A stretch of DNA of 64,000 bases, taken from positions 4,985,756 through 5,049,755 of the forward strand of contig SDUX01000008.1 in assembly GCA_008729055.1 (NCBI GenBank). The letters are read 5' to 3'. The notes below the pieces were generated by a model. The model had not been told where the DNA came from and searched no databases. It worked only from the letters and a program-made list of their open reading frames with translations. How positions within the stretch are numbered: the stretch's first letter is position 1; the number at the start of each line of letters is the position of its first letter. Positions 43,995 to 53,255 of the stretch are shown piece by piece. Both the position numbers and the translations under genes were made by a program. The DNA is from Pyropia haitanensis. Lineage: Eukaryota; Rhodophyta; Bangiophyceae; Bangiales; Bangiaceae.

Positions 43995-44187
43995 ATGGCC
44001 GCCCTCCGCACCGCCCTCACCGCCGTCGCCGCCACCCTCCGCGACGGCGTCGGCGAGGTGCGCGCCGCGCTCGGCGCGGCAACGACGCCGCCACCGCCGT
44101 CTGCAGTGGCGGTGGCCCCAAAGCGCCGCCGCGACGACGCGGACGCCAACGACGGCGCTGCCGGTGGCGACGACGCCGGCGACGGCA

Positions 44188-44221
<34 letters not shown>

Positions 44222-45438
44222 CGCGGAGGGCGGCGTGGGGGGGGGTGCCGGCCGGGTGGCAAGCCGGGCTGGCCCGACACGCCACGCCCGGTGGCACGGC
44301 GTGGGGGGGGGGGGGGGGGGGCGACTGTGGCGACCGCGTCGGCAGCACCCATGCCGCCGGCGGCGGCGGCGGCGGCGGTGACGGCGGCAGGGCGCTGCCG
44401 CTGCGGCCGCCGCGGCCTCCGCGGCCCGCCGCCGCGGGCGGTCGGCCGCCGCCGCCGCCGCCGCCGCCCGCGGCAGCGGCGGGCGTGCCTGGGACCGCCC
44501 GCCCGCCGCCGCCGCCGCCCGTGGCTGGGCGCGCGGCCAAGCGCCGGCGGGTCGCGCCGGCGGTGCCGCGGTACAGCCTGAGCAACCCGTTTTCCCCCGT
44601 CCGTGGCGGTGGGGGGGGTGGGGGTGGCCGTGGAGGGGCGGTGGGGGCGGGGGGGGGGGGGGGGGGGGGGGGGCCGTGGTCGGCGGCCAGCGTCGGTGAC
44701 GACGCCGCCGCCCCGCCCGCCCGGGGGGTGACGGCGGGGCTGCCTTTTCTTTCCCCGGCGGGGGCGGCCACGGCGGCGGCCGCGGCGGCGGCGGCGCCGC
44801 CGTCACCACTGCCGCTGCTGCTGGCGGCGGCACCGTCGCCGGCGCCGCTGCGGGTGTCGCCCCACGGTCGTGACGGTGGCGGTGGCGGCACGGGCGGCGG
44901 CGCGTTTGTGCCGCGGCCGGCGCGGCCACGCGGGTGGGGCGACTCGCCCGCCCCCGCCGCGTCGGCGGTGGCACGCCGACGGCGGCAGCGGCGGCGGCCC
45001 GCGTCACCGGCGGGTGCCCCCGGCCGCGTCGCCATCATTGGCGGCGGCGGTGGCGGCGGCGGCGGTGGCGGTGGTGGCGGCGGCGGCGGGGACGGGCGGC
45101 CGCCGCGGCCGCCGTCTGCCGCCGGCCGCGGCGTGCCGGCACGCGGGGTGGTGGCCGCCGCCGCGGCGGTGGCGGCGTGGCCGCCGCGGGCAACCCCTCC
45201 GCCGCCACCGTCGGGTGCCGCCGCTGCCGCCACGCCTGCGGCGGGCGGTCGTGCCGGTGGCGATGGGCGCGCCGTGACGGACGCGGCGGCGACGGCGGCG
45301 CGGGAGCGGGAGCGGGAGCTGGCGGTGCTGGAAGCGCGCGCCGCGCCGCCGACGCCGTGGCGGGGCGGCTCGCCGGCGGCGGGGGGGGGGATCCGCCGCC
45401 CGCCGCTGCCGGGTGGCGGCGCGGCGGCAGCGGCGGCA

Positions 45439-45477
<39 letters not shown>

Positions 45478-45717
45478 GCAGCTGGGGCGGCGGTGGGGGC
45501 GGCCTCGCCCGCGGCGACGGCGACGACGCCCGCCCCTGCCGGCGGCGGCGGCGGCGGCTCGCCGCGCACCCCCGACGCGGGCGGCGGGGCGTCGTCCCGC
45601 GCCGCCGCGCTGCCCGTGGCGGCCGCCCTCGCCGCCGCGTCGGCCGCCGCCGCCGCGCGGCGGGCGGTGGAGCGGGGGGTGGCACGGCGGCTGGCCGCCG
45701 CCGCGCTCGATGCGTGA
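43995..45717 (+). CDS. Unknown Ala/Gly-rich protein with nuclear-localisation-like motifs
   Basis: I do not recognise this protein. It starts at the ATG at 43995 after a pyrimidine-rich leader, with MAALRTALTAVAATLRDGV and then a basic PKRRRDD motif and an acidic Gly-rich stretch. The frame appears to change in the G-run at about 44308-44322. The next frame carries AAKRRRVAPAVPRYSLSNPF followed by SPV, a second nuclear-localisation-like motif. Gly/Ala runs follow with one charged helix (ARERERELAVLEARA, near 45295) and a terminal Ala/Arg helix. The stop is at 45715-45717. Two basic clusters with Ser-Pro sites suggest a nuclear protein; function unknown. Confidence 0.45.
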
Positions 45718-47018
45718 CGCCCCGCCGGCGGGGTGGCGGCGGCCGGCCGGGACGGGCGGCGCGGCCGGCCGACGCGTGCGCGCGGCGGTTCCGTTTGCTC
45801 GGCCTACCCCGCGGGCGCACCGGCCCGCCCACGCGGCGTGCGCGCTGCGGCCGTGCCGGCCGCGGCCTCGGGGAGCCGTCGTTGGGGGGCGCGCGGCGCG
45901 GCCGCGCCGCGTAGACGCCCGCACCGCCGCCGGTGGGGCGTCTTGCTGCTGCGGGGGTGGCCCTGGGTGGGGGATGGGGGGGTGTGGGTGGGGATGGCGC
46001 TGGGCTGGGGGAGGAGCAGAGACGCCGCCCCCAGTGTGCTCCGTTTCAGGGCGGCACCCTTGCGAGGGAGCGCCGGCGCGCGCGTTGCCCGCCGCGACTA
46101 TCGATATCGCGGCTCGGCCGACGATTTCTGTTTTCCCGCATGGGGGTGGCCGGCGGCGGCGGTGACCGCCGCTGACCATTTTTTTATCTCCTCGTCTGGT
46201 TGCTGCTGCCGCCGCCGCGCCGGTCGCGCGGCCCGCGGGTGGGCGCGGTTGGCCACGCGCCGCCTCTCCCCCAGTGGGCCCAGGCAAGGGCGGTACGACG
46301 GGGCGTCGGCGCCCCCCCCCCCAGCCCCCCCTCCTCGGCGGCCGGGGCGGTTCCGCCAGCGCACACGCCCGCTGTCTTGGCGGCCACCGCCGTCTCTTGC
46401 GATCAATGCCCGATACCGCCGTGATGGCAGACGGCCAGCCGCGCACCCGCCGCTGCCTTGGCGCAGGCGCGTTGGCCGCACGGCGGCGGCGCCGCCGCGC
46501 GCGGCGTGGCGGCTCTGGCGGCGGTGGCGGGGCGGGGCCTCCCGTCCCGCCACCCCCAACGCTGGCCCCCCGGCGTCTACCACTAACCCGCGCGGGGGGA
46601 GGCGGGCGTTGCCGCCCGGGGGCCCCCACGCGGTCTGCCGCCTGCGCCGGCGTCAAGCCAAGGGACCCTCTCGCCGGCGCAGGCGGCAGGCGGCGCAGGG
46701 GCAGCAGGCGGCGCGTCCGACCCGCGGCCCGCCCGCCGCGTGGCCCTCGCGACGGCGGCGGTGCCGGCGGTGGCCGCGGCGGGCCCATCGAGGCGTCCAC
46801 CCGCACCCTTCTCCCGCCCTCCTCACGGTCACGCGCGCCTCGCTGTCCCCCCCCCCCCCGCCCACGGTGCCGCCCACCGCCCGCCGCCCGCCGTCGCGGT
46901 GGCCCCCACGACCGCCGCCGCCCTCACCACCGCCGCCGCCGTCGCGGCGGCCAGCCGCTGGCGGCCGCGGCGTGGGCGTCTCGGGCCGCCTCCCTCGCAC
47001 CCGGGTCCGCGGCGTGCC
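45718..47018. other. Region upstream of RNase HII, possibly including its leader
   Basis: A less GC-rich patch with TATCGATATCG at about 46097-46107 could be promoter DNA. Pyrimidine-rich sequence occurs at 46805-46860. The RNase HII frame stays open upstream to 46740, with plastid-leader-like Ala/Pro content but no ATG before 47019. An upstream ATG at 46408 lies in another frame that could join through the C-run at 46848-46859. No separate gene is supported. Confidence 0.4.
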
Positions 47019-48290
47019 ATGGCCGGGTGTCCCCCCCCCCCCCGGCGCGGGTGCGTCGCGTGGACCGCCGTGCCCGCCGCGCCGCGCGGGTGGGCGGCGG
47101 CGGGCCGCGGCGGCCGCGGCGGGTGGCCGACCCGCCGGCCCGCCGCCACCGGCCCGGTGGGCGGTGGCGGCGGCGGCGGCGTCGGCCGCACGGCGCGGTA
47201 CCACCGCGAGTGGCGGGTGGTGGTGGCGGCCGCCCGGTCGGCGCGGGGGAGTGGCGGCGGCGGCGGCGGCGGCGGTACCGCGACGCCGCCGCGGGCGCCG
47301 CAGCCAAAGGCCGCGCGCGTGCTGGCGGTGCCCAAGAAGCGGCTGGGCGCCGCCCTGAAGGGCGATCCGCTGGCGGTGGAGGCGTGGCTCCGCGCGGCGG
47401 GCTACCCCCGGGTGGCGGGTGTGGATGAGGCGGGCGTCGGCTCGTTGGCCGGCCCCGTCGTGGTGGCGGCGGTCGTCCTGCCCCAGGGGGGCAGGCCGAG
47501 AGCCCGCCTGGACCTGTCGGGCGTGCGGGATAGCAAGAAGATGAGCGCCGCCGCGCGGGCGGCGGTAGTGGCACGCCTCCCGCGGTCGACCGACGTGGCG
47601 GCGGACGCGGCGGCGCCGCTGACGCTCATGGCCCACAGGGCGCTCGGCTCCCACAGTGCCAATGGCGGTGGCGGCGGCGGCGGCAGCGGCGGCGGCGGCG
47701 GCGGTGTTGTTGTCCTCCGTGGCGGCGGGCCCGACGCGGGCGTCGAGTACGCCGTTGCCGTCGCGACCGCCGCCGAGGTGGACCGCCTCGGCCCGGCCGC
47801 CGCGAGGGCCGTGGCCGAGGAGGCGGCGGCGGCCGCGCTGCCTAGCGGCGTGCCGGACGCGATGCTCATTGACGGGGGCCAGCCGGGCGGGGGGGCGACG
47901 TCAACGTCGACGGTGGCGGCGTCGGCGGCGGCGGCGGTGTCGGGGGTTCCTCCGGGCGTCAAGGCAGTGACGTACCTACCCGCCGCGGACCGCCTCGCCG
48001 TTGCCGTGTCGCTGGCGTCCATCCTCGCCACGCACACGCGGGACGCGCTTATGGTCGAGGCCGACGCGAGGTGGCCCGGGTATGGGTTTTGCACCCACCG
48101 GGGGCACCCGACGCAGGCGCACCTGGCGGCGCTCGCCGCCCGCGGGCCGTGTGCGATCCACCGGCGGTCGTGCAAGCCAGTTCAGCGGGCGGCGGCGCGT
48201 CACGGAGGGGCGGCCGGCCGGCAATCGACGGCCAAGGGCGCGCCCGGCGGGCGGAAGAAGGGAAAAGGGGCCACCAAGCAGGGTGAGTAA
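47019..48290 (+). CDS. rnhB: Bacterial-type ribonuclease HII, probably organelle-targeted
   Basis: RNase HII removes ribonucleotides and RNA primers from DNA. Motifs seen: VAGVDEAGVGSLAGPVVVAA (about residues 130-150, with the catalytic Asp-Glu), VRDSKKMSAAAR (about 168), MLIDGG (Asp, about 284), SLASILATHTRDALM (fourth Asp, about 338) and WPGYGFCTHRGHPTQAHLAA (about 352), then RRSCKPVQ. This is the single-subunit bacterial type, not the eukaryotic RNASEH2A, so plastid or mitochondrial use is likely. The usual GRG of the first motif is GVG. A Gly-rich insert lies at about residues 208-235. About 125 poorly conserved residues precede the domain from the ATG at 47019; a longer leader is possible. 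The C-terminus is Lys-rich. Confidence 0.88.
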   Translation: MAGCPPPPRRGCVAWTAVPAAPRGWAAAGRGGRGGWPTRRPAATGPVGGGGGGGVGRTARYHREWRVVVAAARSARGSGGGGGGGGTATPPRAPQPKAARVLAVPKKRLGAALKGDPLAVEAWLRAAGYPRVAGVDEAGVGSLAGPVVVAAVVLPQGGRPRARLDLSGVRDSKKMSAAARAAVVARLPRSTDVAADAAAPLTLMAHRALGSHSANGGGGGGGSGGGGGGVVVLRGGGPDAGVEYAVAVATAAEVDRLGPAAARAVAEEAAAAALPSGVPDAMLIDGGQPGGGATSTSTVAASAAAAVSGVPPGVKAVTYLPAADRLAVAVSLASILATHTRDALMVEADARWPGYGFCTHRGHPTQAHLAALAARGPCAIHRRSCKPVQRAAARHGGAAGRQSTAKGAPGGRKKGKGATKQGE

Positions 48291-50452
48291 ACGGGACGGC
48301 GGCGCGGTCTCCTGCTGTTTTTCTCTTTTGGTGGGCAGCGCGGTGACGGGGTGTGCGTAGGTGCGACGAGCGGGGGTGCGAGCCAGGCAGGAGCGCCACT
48401 CATTCAATCCACCCCCTAGTGTCGGCGGGACTGGTGTTGGGTGTGCCTTTGTGCGTTCCAGTCCGTATGGACAGGAAGAGGCAACAGGCGGGACGTGCCA
48501 CAGCGTGTGCGGAGGGCACGCACATCAACAACGCGGTCTTACAGATTGGAGGCATCGGGGAACGCGTGCCGCGGCCAGCTCCTCTGCCACCACCCGCCGC
48601 CGCGGTGCCGCCATCCAGCGTGTCGCAATCAATGGGATGGGTGATCCCGATGCGGCCCTGTTTGCAGGTGGTCGCCAGAGGAGCTGCCGGCGGCCGTGGG
48701 TGTCGTGCCGCACGCCATCCGCCATCAACGTGAGCGGGGCTGCCGGTTTTGAGGCTCTGGCGTCGGCGTCGCCCCTCGCGGAAACCACCCGTTCTCTTTG
48801 CACGACCACGACCCTACCGCGACAAGAAGGCACCGAGTCGAAACCATCCCCCCCATGAAGACCCTCGCCACAAGGCGGCAGTGTGGAAGATGACCCAGAC
48901 CCACCTCTTCCCCACCTTTCTCCGCCCCCGGCGGCTTCCCGCTTTCGGAGGCATTGTGACGGCCAGTGTTTTCTCACGAGCACGTGAGACCCCTGACGAC
49001 GATGCGGCAGCTGGGGGCGGTCGGTGACGCCCCCTCCGGCGTCGCCCCCGACAAAGTGAGGCCGCCGCCCCCCCCCCTCACCCCCGACAGCGGAGCGGCA
49101 GCTACCAGCGGCTGGAACGAGGCACCCATTCTTGACGAATGTGAGCGTACAACGAAATGTATATCTCTGGCGAAGCTGGTGCTGTCGGAGACCTTGGCAA
49201 TAAATGCAACTCAAGTGCAGCGGGGTCGCAGTATAGCTTCAGAGGACTTGGGCTGCGGCTGGCCCAAGTCGCAGTGTGCCTTTCGAGGGCTTGGCCGACA
49301 CCAGGCCGAAAATGCTCACGCAATACCGAGTTGAGGCACGCCGCTGCACGCGGAGGCACAGCCTCCTGCACGCCCGCTGCACGTCGACGGCACGCGGGGC
49401 TCACGGGGTTACTCGTGCGCACCCATGCACAACTTCGGCCCCGAGTCGTGCTCTTTTCACGTCCCGCACGCTCGCCAGGGGTCCATGGGTTTGGCAGCAC
49501 TGCGCTGGTGGCTGCAGCTGCGTTGGCCGCCAAGTCCGACGCACCTGAAGGGCGGAGAAACGCTTCTGCGAACCGCGCCCCGGTTTGACGACAAGTATGA
49601 CCGTCGCTTGTTCACCTTGAAGTGCCTCGGTCAAGGATGTATAGCGTGAATTTTGATTCACAGGAAACAGACAGTTTCCTGGGTTTTATTTCGTTCTGCA
49701 CGTGGCAAAACATGTTGCACACGTTGACGCTGTCTGGTTCGCCTTTTCAAAACAATAGGCATCAGTCGACGACCTGTACCACGCCCGCGCATGCGCGGCG
49801 TCGTCGAGATGAAGCCGGCCAAGGCCCAGCCGCCACCGCAACTGCCGCCGCCGCCGCCGTACGGAGGGGACTGCAGCGGCTGCTCACTCCCCCGACTCCC
49901 CCCAGCTTTCTTCCGTCTTCTTGCCAAGAACTTGTGGCCCACAGCTCATCCAGTACCTTTTCTGGTAGAGGACGTCTGTTCCACCATCGGCTGCCTGTCT
50001 TGGGGCACGGCAAGGCCCACTAGAGGCGCAGTCTGCAACCCCCGCAGCCGCCCCCTGAGCGGTCCGAGACGGCCCACAGGTCCATGGCGAGTTGTGCCGC
50101 CGCCCCCACCTATCGTGGCTTTTGCCTCAACCGCGGTGTGTCCCCGGCACCGCACGGCGTGACCGCTGTGGGAGATCTCCCCAGGCGGGGCGCCCGCCGC
50201 ACGCCGCGGCGTGGCAGTCTGCGGCCGACATTCGCCGGTGCCGCCCACTCGCTCTACATGAGCAGGGACATCGCGATTCGACCGCCTCCCGGCGCGACCT
50301 GCGCCACCTCGGCAGCGTTCCCCACGTCACTGGGGCGTTGCTCCCTTGCCTCGGGTCAACGCCGCCGGGCCGAGTCCGCATTGCTCGGCCGCGGGTGGCA
50401 GACGCCGACAGACCTCCGCCACGTGTTCCTTTTTTCCCCAAAAGGATCGCCG
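48291..50452. other. Long intergenic region of moderate GC, no recognised gene
   Basis: GC drops and normal-looking sequence appears, but no family is recognised. A minus-strand transcript is possible: a reverse AATAAA lies at 49685-49690 and short minus frames (49762-50013 and 49946-50248) have natural composition. One has LVGLAVPQDRQPMVEQ near its end. The splicing could not be worked out. No tRNA was found here. Confidence 0.35.
49685..49690 (-). promoter_or_regulatory. Putative polyadenylation signal (minus strand)
   Basis: TTTATT on the plus strand is AATAAA on the minus strand. It lies in an AT-richer block after minus-strand frames of natural composition. Confidence 0.3.
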
Positions 50453-51429
50453 TCAGGCAAACGAAATCACCACGCGACGCTTCTCTTGCTGTTTTTCTCT
50501 GCCCACACCCGTAGCCGGCGGTCGGCGCCCCTCCCCGCTCCCCCCCCGGCGGCCGCGGCGGCGGCGCGCGCCGTCGCCGCGAGCCACGACGCGCGCCGCC
50601 GCCGCCGCCGGCCGCGCACGTGCGCGGCGAGGCCGCCCCGCCCCGCTGTCGCCTCGCGCGAGGGCGTGCCGCCGCTGCCGCGGCGGCGTACCGCGGTCGC
50701 GGCGGGTGGCCGCCGCGGTGCCGCCGCCGCCGCCACCGCGCACCCGCAGCGCGGCAGCAGCGCACAGGCGTCGCCAAGGACCACGCCGACGGCGCCGCCG
50801 ACGCCGCCCAGCCGCGCGGCGTGCCGCCGCCGCCGCCGCCGCGTGTAACGGCCACGGCTCCACCGCCACCAACGCGCGCAGCGCCGGGGCGGGGGCGAGG
50901 ATGGAGGCGAAAACGGTTCTAGTCCTTGCCGACACCAGCGCCGCCTGCGCGATGACGAGGGCGGCGGCCGCGGCGGGGCGGCCGCCGCCCACGTGGCGGA
51001 GGGCTTTGAGGAGGGCGCCGACGGCGGCGCCGCCGGCGGGGTGCGACAGCAGCGCCGCCAGCACCGACCGCCGGGCGGCGGGGGGGAGCGCGTAGGGCGT
51101 CGCCGACGGGCACAGCGCCAGCGCCTCGTCCAGGGCGGCCGGTGGTCGGCCGCCGGACGCCCGCGACACGGGCCATGGCGGCTGCGGCGGCCGCCGCGGC
51201 GCAGCCGCCGCGAGCACCGCCGCTGCCCCCGCGCCGCCGCCGCGGGGCGGCACGCAGCCCGCGGCGACGCGCGCCAGCAGCTGGTACAGCAGCTGCAGCA
51301 GCGCGCCGCGCGCAAACGTCGCGACCCGCCGGTAGGAGAGCACCCGCGGCACGAGCGTCATGTCCAGCACGCACGTCACCCACACGGACGCCACGGTGCG
51401 CGGCGGGGGGGGGGGGCCACCCCGCCCCC

Positions 51430-51466
<37 letters not shown>

Positions 51467-51969
51467 ACCTCTGTGCCGCCGCCGCCCGTGCCCGCCGCGG
51501 CCGGGCCGGCTGCACCCCCTCCCCCCCCCCCCGCCGGCGCCCCCACGGCCTGCCCCGCCGCGTCCGCCGGCAACGCGGCCAGGTCCCGCAGGTACAGCAG
51601 CCGCGGCCGCCGGCCCACGGCGGAGCCCGACACCGGCGGGGGCGCCTCCACCGCCCGCTCCGCGGCCTCCTGGTAGAGGATGGAGCCGACGGCGGTGGCG
51701 GCGTTGAGGGCATTGTGCAGCGCGTCCAAGCGCGCCTGTAACACCTCAAACGGCTCCTCCTCGGGGGGGGCGGGGACGGCGAGGGGGGGGGGGGGGCAGG
51801 GGGAGGGCGCACCCCCGCTGCGGGGGGGGGAAGACGACGGATGATAAGGCGGACCGCCCTCTGGGTGCGCGGCGCGCAATGATAGGGCGGACCGCGCACT
51901 GGGTGCGCGGCGCGCAACGATAGGGCCGTCCGCCCACACCCCCCCCACCGTGCACGCCGGCCACTCCAT
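50453..51969 (-). CDS. Unknown helical protein, with a G-run frame change
   Basis: I do not recognise this protein. From the ATG at 51969 the first frame gives a low-complexity start, then a natural helical block FEVLQARLDALHNALNAATA and LLYLRDLAALPADAAGQA. The frame changes in the run of 12 G at 51405-51416. The second frame continues TVASVWVTCVLDMTLVPRVL, YRRVATFARGALLQLLYQLL and two more helical blocks (about 51000-51130), then drifts into Ala/Arg filler from about 50880 down. The true stop may therefore lie earlier than 50453. The helical blocks look conserved, possibly ARM-like or a peripheral membrane protein. The start is uncertain because 38-base tandem repeats lie inside the predicted N-terminus. 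Confidence 0.45.
51842..51935 (-). repeat. 38-base tandem repeat, about 2.5 copies
   Basis: The unit, ending CTGGGTGCGCGGCGCGCAA on the plus strand, occurs at 51842-51879 and 51880-51917, with a partial third to about 51935. It lies at the 5' end of the minus-strand gene, either in its leader or its N-terminal codons. Confidence 0.85.
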
Positions 51970-52816
51970 ATTGACGTCCGCGCGCTCGCGCGTGAACCCT
52001 CCGGCGTTGCCCGCCCCAACGGGACGGGTGGGCGGATGGAGGCGTCGCCGATAGGGTGGCCGTGGTGCGGTTTTGTGCCCCTCTCGCGCGGGGAGGGATC
52101 GACATGGGCCCCAGCTCGCCTCGCGCTACTAGAGCACTACCCGCGGCCGCTGTGCTGCCGCCACGGGCGGTGCCGCTGGTGCCGCGACGGCCGCCACGGC
52201 TACCGCCGCGGTCGCCGACGCCCATGCCGACGGTGCTGTGGTGTCCACCGCGGTCGCGGCTGGTGCGGGCCACCGCTCTCCCCAACCCCTCTTCAACCTC
52301 CCTCGCCCGCCGCCCGTGAGTTGGTCACCCACGCTGGCGCACCGACCGCCCCCATCCCCACCCCCCGGCCGTCGGTCGATGGCCAAGACGGCCGCCCGGC
52401 ACCCCCCACGTACCAATCTTCCCTTTTTCCCCTCCCTCTTGCCCTCGCTATTGTTTCGCTCCCTCTCCTCTTGGTCTGGGCATGGGTACCACCGCGCTGT
52501 GCGGCTGAAAGGCGGCTCGCGCGTTTGCCGCGTGAGTCACGGGCCGCATCTGCCCCAGCGCTGGCGGCGGTCGCGGCGTGTCGGCGGTGTCGTCGCGGGT
52601 GGCTGGCTCGTCAGCAGCGGCCTTGAAGCCGGCTGATGACTGGGCGCATCAGCTGTACGTGTTGGCCTGTGTGTATACAGCAGGGGGGACGCAGGGGGGG
52701 CAAGTCAGGAAGGCGGGGAGGAGGGGAGGTTATGCGTAGTATAGTACCATGAACTGTAACCTCGTCCTTTATTTTGGATTCAGGTCACTAATGTTTTTCA
52801 TTGCGACACGTGGAAA
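51970..52816. other. Intergenic region before the tRNA
   Basis: A plus-strand frame (52036-52626) includes a hydrophobic stretch near 52425-52490, but its composition elsewhere is filler and it has no recognised family. The last 140 bases before the tRNA are AT-richer. Confidence 0.4.
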
Positions 52817-52913
52817 GGGCCTGTGGCAAAATTGGATATCAGCTCAAAGAACGCGCTTGACTACGAGATACCGGGAGATCAAGAGATTGCAGGTTCGAGT
52901 CCTGCCAGGCTCG
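52817..52913 (+). tRNA. trnR-ACG: tRNA-Arg(ACG) with an anticodon-loop intron and a probable D-loop intron
   Basis: The acceptor stem GGGCCTG (52817-52823) pairs with CAGGCTC (52906-52912), with one G-T pair. The T arm is GCAGG-TTCGAGT-CCTGC (52889-52905). The anticodon stem CTTGA/TCAAG (52856-52860, 52879-52883) encloses CT-ACG-A and an 11-base insert (52867-52877) at the standard 37/38 intron site. The variable loop is AGATT. Between the acceptor and anticodon stems there are about 13 extra bases in the D-loop region (around 52838-52850), suggesting a second intron. Removing both gives a normal length of 73. The D stem pairs poorly (two good pairs). An A-block TGG and the B-block GGTTCGAGTCC are present. 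A T6 run follows. Confidence 0.75.
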
Positions 52914-52921
52914 CAAGATCA

Positions 52922-52927
52922 TTTTTT
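52922..52927 (+). terminator. RNA polymerase III terminator
   Basis: Six T bases begin nine bases after the discriminator base of the tRNA, the usual place for a Pol III stop. Confidence 0.7.
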
Positions 52928-53255
52928 GCCGCTTGGCCGCTCCGAATGACAGCGGCAATGTGAGCGTGTGCGCCCTCGAACCTCTTCCCCACTGACGTGA
53001 AGATGGTGGAGATGGGAGGGGGTCTTTGCTAGGATGCCGTCCATTCCTAGCGAGGATGCGTTTTTCCACTGGGGTGGTGACGCATCCGGTAGAGCACGGG
53101 ACCAGCCGACCTTCGTCCCCGCGGTCGCTCAACCTCCCCGGTGCGCACCTCCAAGCTCCCCACAACACCTTGAGCGCATGTTCACCACACGACTCATGAG
53201 CGATGAAGAGTTAGCAAAAGCGTGAGAGTAAAGCAAACGATAGTCTGTTGCCCCT
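52928..53255. other. Spacer between tRNA and the peroxidase 3' end
   Basis: Moderate-GC DNA with no gene seen. It probably includes the 3' untranslated region of the minus-strand peroxidase. A GGTAGAGCACGGGACC stretch near 53089 looks like part of a tRNA D arm, but no T arm or acceptor pairing follows. Confidence 0.5.

Noticed and set aside
48690..48760. Minus-strand AAPLTLMA peptide resembling a segment of RNase HII
   Set aside because: Similarity covers only about 35 bases and no neighbouring motif agrees, so it is probably chance.
53085..53150. tRNA-like GGTAGAGCACGGGACC
   Set aside because: It resembles a D arm, but no T-arm consensus or acceptor pairing follows within a tRNA length.
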